64,000 nucleotides of DNA, taken from Dyella nitratireducens (GTDB lineage: Bacteria > Pseudomonadota > Gammaproteobacteria > Xanthomonadales > Rhodanobacteraceae). The notes beneath the pieces were generated by a model, which saw only the letters and a list, made by a program, of their open reading frames with translations, ran no database searches and was not told the DNA's origin. The position numbers were made by a program, and so were the translations under genes. The stretch is from contig NZ_BMJA01000001.1 in the NCBI RefSeq assembly GCF_014642835.1, forward strand, positions 1,471,257 through 1,535,256, written 5' to 3'. Positions 9,348 to 16,325 of this stretch are shown here, piece after piece (position 1 is the stretch's first letter; the number at the start of each line of letters is the position of its first letter).

Positions 9348-9716
9348 ATGTCCCCGCGTCATCGTTTTGGATCGTTCCTGGTTGCCATGGCCTGTGCCTT
9401 CGTCAGCGTGACCGCTTCCGCCCACGCCATCCTCGTCGACAGCTCACCCAAGCCGAACGGCACGCTCACTGCCGGCCACGTGGAAATGATGTTCAAGTAC
9501 AACAGCAAGATCGACCAGCATCGTTCGCGCCTGCTGCTGATCGGCCCCGACAAAAGCGAGAAAGTGCTGACCATCGCCACCGGCAGCAAAAGCAACGAAA
9601 TCGACACCAGTGCCGATCTCGCACCGGGTGCATACACGCTGCGCTGGCAGGCGCTGGCGCTGGACGGGCACATCACGCGTGGCGATCTGCCATTTACCGT
9701 GGTGGCGAAGCAGTAA
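9348..9716 (+). CDS. CopC-like periplasmic copper-binding protein
   Basis: 122 residues from an ATG with AGGAG at 9335-9339. A signal peptide ends near ASA|HAILVDSSP, leaving a mature N-terminal His as in CopC proteins, followed by the CopC beta-sandwich with its SSPKPNG start and the DGHITRG element near the C-terminus. It likely binds copper in the periplasm. Next comes a CopD-like membrane protein, so the two probably work together; a REP doublet separates them. Metal specificity is inferred from the family. Confidence 0.85.
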   Translation: MSPRHRFGSFLVAMACAFVSVTASAHAILVDSSPKPNGTLTAGHVEMMFKYNSKIDQHRSRLLLIGPDKSEKVLTIATGSKSNEIDTSADLAPGAYTLRWQALALDGHITRGDLPFTVVAKQ

Positions 9717-9734
9717 TCATCCACCGATATCACT

Positions 9735-9811
9735 GCGTAGGTTGGGGTGCAAACCCCAACATCGCCATGCTTGGCCGCGATCCATGTTGGGGTTCGCACC
9801 CCAACCTACGC
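9735..9811. repeat. REP-like doublet, copy A
   Basis: Two GTAG-headed hairpins face each other: GTAGGTTGGGGTGCAAACCC at the left and its reverse complement (one T-to-C loop change) at the right, with about 25 bases between. Each arm is itself a stem-loop (GTTGGGG ... CCCCAAC). It begins 18 bases after the copC-like stop. The GTAG head and inverted pairing match REP elements linked to RAYT transposases; no RAYT gene is in the window. Confidence 0.85.
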
Positions 9812-9847
9812 GACTGCAACTCAAAATTTTCAGACTGAGCCATTACC

Positions 9848-11503
9848 GTGGAACTTCTCGTCGATATCTTCGGCTACCTCAGCATCATCCTGCACGGCAT
9901 CACCATCGTCGCGCAGTCGATGACCCTGGGTGGCATTCTGTTCCTGGTTTTCCTGGTTCGCCCTTTCATGCATCTGCTACCGCAGGGTGCAGAGCTGGAA
10001 CGGCGCATCGCGAAGCTGACCATCTGGAGCGCTATCGGCTTGATCCTCGCCGAAGTGGCTGGTGTCGGCTTGCAGGTGGCCGTGGTGAAGTCCACGGTGG
10101 ATTTGAGCTTTCTCGACGTCATGCAAGCGCCCTTCGCGATTGCGGGCACGATCAAGATTCTCTGCGCGCTGCTGCTGATTCCATGCCTGAGCCAGCGCAT
10201 GTCCACGGGGCTGGTCGGCGCCGTGCTGCCGCTGCTGATCGGCGCGGCGGAATTGACGGCAGCAACGTTCACCACGCACGCCTTCGCCCGCCTCGACAAC
10301 AATGTGCTGTTGTTGTTCGTCGAAGGCTTGCATCAATTCGGCGCGGCCATCTGGATCGGCGCGATTCCCTGCTTCGTGCTGGCGCTGAGCAAGCTGCATG
10401 ACGCGAACGCCTGGCGCATCGTCGGTGCACGTTTCTCGCGCATGTCGATGATCGGCGTGGCCAGCATCATCATTTCCGGCTCGGTGATGTGCGTGTACTA
10501 CATCGGCGACATACCGGGCTTTTATGGCACGGCGTATGGCGTGATGGTCGGCGCGAAAATCGCGATGTTCCTGGCCTTGCTGCTGCTTGGCCTCGGCAAT
10601 CTGATGGTGACCGAGCGGCTGCGCAAGAACCAGGATACCTCGGTGATTCGCCTGCGCCGTTTTGCCGAAGTGGAAATCGGCATCGGCTTCACCATCTTCT
10701 TTGCGGCAGCATCACTGACCTCGGTACCGCCCGCGGTGGACCTCACCGCCGATCGCGTCACCTTGCATGAAATTGCCGTGCGCAATGCGCCGGCATGGCC
10801 GCGCCTCACTTCGCCCGACCACGATCAGCTCGCCATCTCGGAAATGCAGGCGCAACTGGACAAGGACGCCGGACTGCGCCATCAGGCCGCCGGGCAAGCC
10901 ATTGTTCCTGGTTCGGGTGTGTTGCCGCCGCGCAATGCCGATGACATCGCTTGGTCCGAGTACAACCACCATTGGGCCGGCATCTTCGTCCTGGTGATCG
11001 GCCTGCTTGCGCTGCTCAATCGCGCCGGCGTGGGGTGGCTCAAGCACTGGCCGCTGCTATTCCTGTTGATGGCCGGGTTTCTCCTGGTCCGCTCCGACCC
11101 GGAAGTGTGGCCGATGGGCCAGGAGGGTTTCTGGGTGGCATGGCGCGACGTGGAGGTCGCGCAGCATCGCTTCTTTGTGGCGCTGATCATCCTGTTCGGC
11201 GTATTCGAATGGGCCGTGCGTACGGGGCGTTTGCACAGCCCGAAGGCGGCGCTGGTCTTTCCGCTGTTGGTGTCGGTAGGTGGCGCGATGCTGCTTACCC
11301 ATAGCCATCAGATCTCGAATGTGAAGGACCAGTTGCTGATCGAGCTGACCCACACGCCGCTCGCCTTGGCCGGCGTGGCATCGGGCTGGGCCCGTTGGCT
11401 GGAACTGCGCCTGCCTGGGCGTGGCGGACGCATCGCGGGCTGGGTATGGCCGTGCTGCTTCATGCTGGTGGGCGTGATCCTGCTCTGGTACCGAGAGGCC
11501 TGA
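9848..11503 (+). CDS. CopD-like copper resistance/transport membrane protein
   Basis: 551 residues from a GTG start. The N-terminal half has several transmembrane helices with the CopD-domain pattern (HGITIVAQSMTLGG, then GLHQFGAAIWIGAIPCFVLALSK). A periplasmic loop of roughly 90 residues follows, and the C-terminal part carries more helices and another possible metal-binding stretch (MLLTHSHQISN). It likely moves or receives copper with the CopC-like partner upstream. The C-terminal extension is longer than in minimal CopD proteins. Confidence 0.8.
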   Translation: MELLVDIFGYLSIILHGITIVAQSMTLGGILFLVFLVRPFMHLLPQGAELERRIAKLTIWSAIGLILAEVAGVGLQVAVVKSTVDLSFLDVMQAPFAIAGTIKILCALLLIPCLSQRMSTGLVGAVLPLLIGAAELTAATFTTHAFARLDNNVLLLFVEGLHQFGAAIWIGAIPCFVLALSKLHDANAWRIVGARFSRMSMIGVASIIISGSVMCVYYIGDIPGFYGTAYGVMVGAKIAMFLALLLLGLGNLMVTERLRKNQDTSVIRLRRFAEVEIGIGFTIFFAAASLTSVPPAVDLTADRVTLHEIAVRNAPAWPRLTSPDHDQLAISEMQAQLDKDAGLRHQAAGQAIVPGSGVLPPRNADDIAWSEYNHHWAGIFVLVIGLLALLNRAGVGWLKHWPLLFLLMAGFLLVRSDPEVWPMGQEGFWVAWRDVEVAQHRFFVALIILFGVFEWAVRTGRLHSPKAALVFPLLVSVGGAMLLTHSHQISNVKDQLLIELTHTPLALAGVASGWARWLELRLPGRGGRIAGWVWPCCFMLVGVILLWYREA

Positions 11504-11515
11504 GAGCCCGTCTGA

Positions 11516-11554
11516 TAAAATTGCGGCCTGCCTGTCATTGACCCAACAGGCCGC
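11516..11554 (+). promoter_or_regulatory. Candidate -10 and leader hairpin before ispA
   Basis: A TAAAAT hexamer at 11516-11521 is followed by an 8-bp inverted repeat (GCGGCCTG at 11523-11530, CAGGCCGC at 11547-11554). The same TAAAATTGCGGC string occurs before the gene at 30007, which supports it being a promoter core. No convincing -35 was identified. Confidence 0.35.
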
Positions 11555-11587
11555 CTCCCTCTCCTGCCCGCTTTGCCCGGATTTCGA

Positions 11588-12490
11588 ATGAGCCTGACTT
11601 CCCCTGAGGTTTCCGCCTTTGCCGACCGCGTACCGGCCTATCTCAAGCGGCTGGAACGCAGCACGGACGCCTTGCTTCCCGCCGCTTCCACCGATCCGGA
11701 GCGACTGCATGAAGCCATGCGCTATGCCTGCGACGGTGGCAAGCATCTGCGCGCCCTGATGGTTTACGCGGCCGGCGAAGCGCTGGGTGTGCCTGCCGAA
11801 AAGCTCGATGCAAGCGCCTGTGCGGTGGAGCTGATCCACGCTTATTCGCTGGTGCACGACGATCTGCCGGCAATGGACAACGACGATCTCCGCCGCGGCC
11901 GTCCCACCGTGCACAAAGCCTATGACGAAGCCATCGGCATCCTCGTGGGTGATGCATTGCAGACCTCCGCCTTCGAGGTACTGGCGATCACCGAAGCGCT
12001 CGATGCCGATCAGAAAGTGCGCATGATCCGTGCACTCGCCCATGCCTCCGGTTCGCTGGGTATGGTGGGTGGTCAAGCGGTCGACATGGCATCGGAAAAC
12101 AAGACCCTGACGCTCGCACAGCTGGAGTCGCTGCATGCCCGCAAGACCGGCGCACTGATCCTGGTCACCTGCCAGCTCGCCGGCATCGCGGCGAATGCCT
12201 CCCAGGCCGCGGCACATGCGCTGGAGCGCTACGGCAAGTGCATCGGCCTGGCCTTCCAGATTCAGGACGATGTGCTCGACCAGATCGCCGACACCGCCAC
12301 GCTGGGCAAGACCGCCGGCAAAGACCTCGCGCAGCACAAGTCCACGTTCCCGTCCCTGCTCGGCCTGGAACAGGCCAAACAGCGCGCCGACGCCTTGTTC
12401 GAGGAGGCGCGCGACGCGGCCCGCAACATTTCCCATCACGCCGAACCTCTGCTGTGGCTGGCAGACTTCATTCAGCAGCGCGATCATTGA
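11588..12490 (+). CDS. ispA: Farnesyl diphosphate synthase
   Basis: 300 residues from ATG 11588. The first aspartate-rich motif is DDLPAMDNDD and the second is DDVLD within FQIQDDVLDQIAD, both characteristic of short-chain trans-prenyltransferases; GGKHLRALMVY is the substrate-binding region. The enzyme adds isopentenyl diphosphate to dimethylallyl and geranyl diphosphate to give farnesyl diphosphate, the substrate of the squalene synthase encoded 5 kb upstream. It also supplies quinone and undecaprenyl synthesis. A short intergenic gap with its own candidate promoter separates it from the CopD-like gene. Confidence 0.96.
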   Translation: MSLTSPEVSAFADRVPAYLKRLERSTDALLPAASTDPERLHEAMRYACDGGKHLRALMVYAAGEALGVPAEKLDASACAVELIHAYSLVHDDLPAMDNDDLRRGRPTVHKAYDEAIGILVGDALQTSAFEVLAITEALDADQKVRMIRALAHASGSLGMVGGQAVDMASENKTLTLAQLESLHARKTGALILVTCQLAGIAANASQAAAHALERYGKCIGLAFQIQDDVLDQIADTATLGKTAGKDLAQHKSTFPSLLGLEQAKQRADALFEEARDAARNISHHAEPLLWLADFIQQRDH

Positions 12491-12541
12491 ACGCACGTTC
12501 CGTAACGCAATAAACATGTCGCACAGGAACGTGCAGCTTTA

Positions 12542-12598
12542 AGCCAAGTGATCCAGACTTGGCTCCATCGGCAAATCCGAAGGGTGGCGGATTTGCCG
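12542..12598. repeat. Two consecutive hairpins between ispA and the PF10136 gene
   Basis: AGCCAAGT/ACTTGGCT (12542-12564, 7-base loop) is followed by an 11-bp perfect stem CGGCAAATCCG/CGGATTTGCCG (12569-12598, 8-base loop). There is no U-run after either, so a classical intrinsic terminator is unlikely; RNA processing or a leader structure for the next gene is possible. Confidence 0.55.
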
Positions 12599-12629
12599 AG
12601 CCGACAACGACAGCAAGGACGTTATAGGC

Positions 12630-14792
12630 ATGGCGGTATTCACATCCATCATCCACTTCTGGCGCAAATGGCGCGATGCCTTGCGCACCGGTGGCCAGAT
12701 CGACGCCTTGCTGGCGCATGCCGATCCGCGCGCGGAGCTGGCGGTGCGCAACGAGTGGCTGGTTGAGGTTTCGCACTGGCTGCATCGCGAAGGCACCATC
12801 GCCCGCGATGCGGAGCAGCCGGACCAGGCGCCCAAATACCCGCCCCATGTGCGATTGCGCTATTTGCTGCAATTGCTCGACCGTAATCCCGAATGGAAGA
12901 CGCGCGTCGCCTTGACCGTGCAAGGCATCGTGCATGACATGGATGCGATGGCGCTCCTGTGCGATTCCGGTATGCCGGCCCATTCGGGTTTTACCGGTGC
13001 ATTGATCGAACGCCTGCAGGATTCGCTGATTCCGATCGCTCCCAACAGTCGCGATCTGTCGAACTTGTTCACACTGATGTTTCCGTCCGCCGACGATGCG
13101 CGGTGGGTGGCTGAACTGCCACGCGAACTGCTTGATAAGTTGAGCGAGCTGTTCGTTTATCGGCAGGCCGCACAAGATGCGTCTACCCGCGCAGAGAGTG
13201 GCGAGGAGCGCCGCGCTTCCCGATCCTACGATCAGCTGTCTGTCGAACTGCTGGCCGCGATGCACAATCTGGTCGGACAGATCGGCTCCACTGGCTTGTC
13301 CAAGGCCATCCGCACTCGACTCAGCGAAAAAAGGCTCGACGCGTTGCCGTTCTACAAACTTCCGCGCGCCATGCTCGCCATTGAAACCGCGGCCGACGAC
13401 GACGCCTCGAACGAACCGGAAAGCCATGCACGCGTCAGCCGGACATTGCTGCAGGAAGTAAATTACCTACGCGCCTTGCTGGACGAATGCCACCGCGCCT
13501 TGCGCGACGTACACGCGCATCTTGACGAAAACGGCGTCAACGTCGACATCGTGTTCCAACTCGAACGGATGCGCGCGCGCATCACGCGCGCCGAGCGCTT
13601 GCTCGAAGCATGGCTGGCCATCCGACAGCACGGCGGCTCAGCCCAGCCCATCGCGAGCCTGTTTGCCGATCTCATCGAAGCCAACCATGCCAGCCACAGC
13701 GTCGGCAGCCTGATGCGCAGCAATTTCTCGCTGCTGGCACGCAAGGTGGTCGACCGCAGTGCGGAGGACGGCCAGCATTACGTCGCTTACGACCGCAAGA
13801 ATTACTTGCACATGTTGTGGGCGGCTTTCGGCGGCGGCTTGGTGATGGTCGCAGCGGTCTATATCAAGTTCTTTATCTTCAGCCTGCACATGCATCCGAT
13901 GGTTGAAGGTTTCTTTGCCGGCATCAACTACGCGATGGCGTTTCTGTTGATGCATTTCATGCACTTCACGCTGGCCACCAAGCAGCCGGCGATGACCGCA
14001 CCGATGTTGGCGCAGAAACTGGACGGCATCGGCACGCCGCATGGCATGAATGATTTCGTGCAGGCGGTGGTAGCGCTTATTCGCACCCAGGCGGCAGCAA
14101 TTTTCGGCAACCTGGTGGCGGTGCTGCCTGGGTGTCTGGTCATCCAGCTAGTGGTCCACTATCTGTTCGGTGCCAATCTACTCAACCCGGCCAAGGCCCA
14201 TACCACCATCCATTCGTTTTCGCTGCTTGGCGCCACGCCGTTGTGGGCTGCGATGACGGGCGTGTTGCTATGGGTGTCAAGCCTGTTGTCCGGATGGGCT
14301 GACAACTGGTTCGTGCTGCATCGCCTATACGATGTGCTCTCCTACAACCGTCGCCTGCGTTTTGTGCTGGGCGAACGCGGCGCGGCACGTTTCGCGAACT
14401 TCGCGCGGCACAACGTTGCAGGCGTTGTTGGCAATTTCACGCTAGGCATGATGCTTGGTTTGGTGCCGGTGATTCTCACCGCGTTTGCGCTGCCGTACGA
14501 GGTGCGCCACGTCACGGTGGCGGCTGGTTCGATCGGTACGTCGATCGGCGTACTGGGTCGCGAAGCATTCGCCACATCCGACATCTGGTGGTCGCTGGCA
14601 GGCACAACGGTGATGGCCATGCTCAACGTGGCCGTGAGTTTCACGCTGGCGTTCCAGATGGCGTTGCGTGCCAGACCCATGCAGCGCCGCGCACGGCGGG
14701 AAATCAATCGCGCATTGTGGCGCTACGTTCTATCCAACCCGCTGCAACTGGTATTTCCGGTACGCCACAAAGCGGCCCCCGATGTCGCCTGA
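12630..14792 (+). CDS. PF10136-type membrane protein (named site-specific recombinase)
   Basis: 720 residues. The soluble N-terminal part (about 1-390) is helical and includes a coiled-coil-like stretch near residues 270-335. The C-terminal part carries several clear transmembrane segments, for example MLWAAFGGGLVMVAAVYIK, then others up to about residue 690. Databases often call this family site-specific recombinase because of a Neisseria Gcr report, but no tyrosine or serine recombinase catalytic motif is visible and the membrane topology argues against DNA recombination. True function unknown. Confidence 0.65.
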   Translation: MAVFTSIIHFWRKWRDALRTGGQIDALLAHADPRAELAVRNEWLVEVSHWLHREGTIARDAEQPDQAPKYPPHVRLRYLLQLLDRNPEWKTRVALTVQGIVHDMDAMALLCDSGMPAHSGFTGALIERLQDSLIPIAPNSRDLSNLFTLMFPSADDARWVAELPRELLDKLSELFVYRQAAQDASTRAESGEERRASRSYDQLSVELLAAMHNLVGQIGSTGLSKAIRTRLSEKRLDALPFYKLPRAMLAIETAADDDASNEPESHARVSRTLLQEVNYLRALLDECHRALRDVHAHLDENGVNVDIVFQLERMRARITRAERLLEAWLAIRQHGGSAQPIASLFADLIEANHASHSVGSLMRSNFSLLARKVVDRSAEDGQHYVAYDRKNYLHMLWAAFGGGLVMVAAVYIKFFIFSLHMHPMVEGFFAGINYAMAFLLMHFMHFTLATKQPAMTAPMLAQKLDGIGTPHGMNDFVQAVVALIRTQAAAIFGNLVAVLPGCLVIQLVVHYLFGANLLNPAKAHTTIHSFSLLGATPLWAAMTGVLLWVSSLLSGWADNWFVLHRLYDVLSYNRRLRFVLGERGAARFANFARHNVAGVVGNFTLGMMLGLVPVILTAFALPYEVRHVTVAAGSIGTSIGVLGREAFATSDIWWSLAGTTVMAMLNVAVSFTLAFQMALRARPMQRRARREINRALWRYVLSNPLQLVFPVRHKAAPDVA

Positions 14793-14987
14793 TCTCATAG
14801 GCTGACGGTAGATCATGGATCAGGCGAGGCCTGCATCGTAGCTTGAACACGCTTTAGGTACGGCACCGTCTCCATGCCATCGAATCAAAAATTCTGCGGA
14901 ACAGTGGCAACATGATGTTCTTTGGACAGGATCGGATTTTGGTAAAACTGGCTTTGCGCATCTCATGCGAAGACAGGAGCCTCAACG

Positions 14988-15944
14988 ATGGCTATCAGCG
15001 GCATGCAAGCTCACGGCACTAACACGTCATCTCTGAACACGAACAACAGCAAACCATCTTCTCCGGTACATACTCCAGATGTTCCGAGTCGATTCGTTTC
15101 GATCGATCAGGATGGCTTTCCAGCTACCACCCTTCCCTCTTATGCAGCAGCCCGCACTCATTCTCGAGGCGCCAGAAGCACCGAAGAAACCGGTCGACCT
15201 GCTCCCATCCAACCCCGCGGCAGCGCGACAGAACCCAGACCCGGTACACCTGCGTCAAATGTTCAGCAAGCGGGTGAACACGCACCTCCTCAACAACTGG
15301 AAACCCGACTTATCTTCGGCCTCGGACCATCGGAAACACCCGAGTTGGGTGTCTCCGAAGAAACATGGAACAACTTTCTCGAACACGAAGTCTTGCCGCG
15401 TTTCCCCGATGCAAAGTCAATCGACGCCTACGGGCAATACCAATGGCAAGACGGACGCGGAATCGCCCGCCAATATTCAAAAATATTGATCATTGACCAT
15501 TCGGACACAGCGGAAAATCGCTCTAAAATTGAAGAAATTCGCAACAGTTGGAAGGAATACTCTGCGCAGGAATCCGTCATGAAAGTGACGTTTGGTGACA
15601 AAACGCTTCAAGAAAACGAAGGAGAAAGTGCTTCAAAGTGGGTAGAGACACGACTTACCGTCGACCTCAATTTACCGGAAGAAAGTCTCTCGGAAGAAAA
15701 ATGGCGCGGCTTTGTCGACACCATCATCACCCCACGTTTCCCAGATGGCCTCAGTGCAATAGTCCCTGATGGGAACGAAGCCAGTCGCCGCGGGATGACT
15801 GCCCAGCGTTCCATCCAAGTGATTATTGACCATACGGATACGCCGGAAAACCGCGCCAAGATCGAAGAAATACGCAGCTACTGGAAAGCTTACTCTGGAA
15901 AGGAAATGCGCAAAGATATATATAAAGTCAAAGTATCATTTTGA
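14988..15944 (+). CDS. Tandem DUF3574 protein with disordered N-terminus, possible effector
   Basis: 318 residues, ATG after CAGGAGCC. Residues 1-100 are rich in Ser, Thr, Asn and Pro and lack a signal peptide or membrane segment. Two related domains follow: residues 105-200 ([36 protein letters not shown]) and residues 220-316 ([28 protein letters not shown]), both resembling DUF3574; the second lacks the AYGQ motif. DUF3574 proteins are normally single-domain and exported by a signal peptide, so this layout is unusual. Base composition is lower in GC than its neighbours. A type III-like effector is a guess; function unknown. Confidence 0.6.
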   Translation: MAISGMQAHGTNTSSLNTNNSKPSSPVHTPDVPSRFVSIDQDGFPATTLPSYAAARTHSRGARSTEETGRPAPIQPRGSATEPRPGTPASNVQQAGEHAPPQQLETRLIFGLGPSETPELGVSEETWNNFLEHEVLPRFPDAKSIDAYGQYQWQDGRGIARQYSKILIIDHSDTAENRSKIEEIRNSWKEYSAQESVMKVTFGDKTLQENEGESASKWVETRLTVDLNLPEESLSEEKWRGFVDTIITPRFPDGLSAIVPDGNEASRRGMTAQRSIQVIIDHTDTPENRAKIEEIRSYWKAYSGKEMRKDIYKVKVSF

Positions 15945-15949
15945 TAATT

Positions 15950-16222
15950 TGTCATTTTTGATCTCGTTGCGTAGCGTTTCTCGACGGGTACGCCCCACAC
16001 CGCTTTCATCGACCAGCCAACGACTTGGCGCGAATGTAAATCGATGACGACCGCCAGATAGAGCCAACGCTGCCACGCGCGTAGGTCTGTGATACCGGTG
16101 ACTCACGCCAGGTCGGGCTGATCGACGGTGAACTGCCGTTACAGTCGATTGAAGGCAATGCTGGACACCCGCCCAACGATACGACGAGGCGTCTTGTAGC
16201 CACGAATTGCCTTGATAACGCC
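15950..16222 (-). pseudogene. IS3-family transposase fragment (decayed orfB)
   Basis: Reading the minus strand in one frame gives IKAIRGYKTPRRIVG, then RQFTVDQPDLA, then [20 protein letters not shown] and [13 protein letters not shown], the conserved integrase-core region of IS3-family OrfB. Stop codons interrupt it after NRL and at the Trp expected in the AWVTDIT motif, and both gene ends are missing. It directly abuts the stop codon of the tandem DUF3574 gene. No terminal inverted repeats or target duplications were recognised. Confidence 0.8.
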
Positions 16223-16231
16223 ACGCGCCCA

Positions 16232-16261
16232 AAAGGCCGCTGTGCATGCACAGCGGCCTTT
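16232..16261. terminator. Perfect 30-bp palindrome, likely terminator
   Basis: AAAGGCCGCTGTGCA is followed directly by its exact reverse complement. On the minus strand, downstream of the 16326-18914 gene, the stem ends in GGCCTTTT, which fits an intrinsic terminator. On the plus strand it ends in CCTTTA. Only about 65 bases separate it from that gene's stop codon. Confidence 0.6.
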
Positions 16262-16325
16262 ACTGTTTGCGCGTAGACATCATGCCTCCCCCCTTGGGTC
16301 AACGCTGACGTTTCACGCCCCCGAA

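Noticed and set aside
12630..14792. Mobile-element call from the name site-specific recombinase
   Set aside because: Membrane topology and lack of recombinase residues; no attachment sites nearby.
14793..14987. PIP-box or hrp-box promoter before the possible effector genes
   Set aside because: Looked for TTCGC-N15-TTCGC and GGAACC-N16-CCAC patterns upstream of both genes and found no acceptable match.
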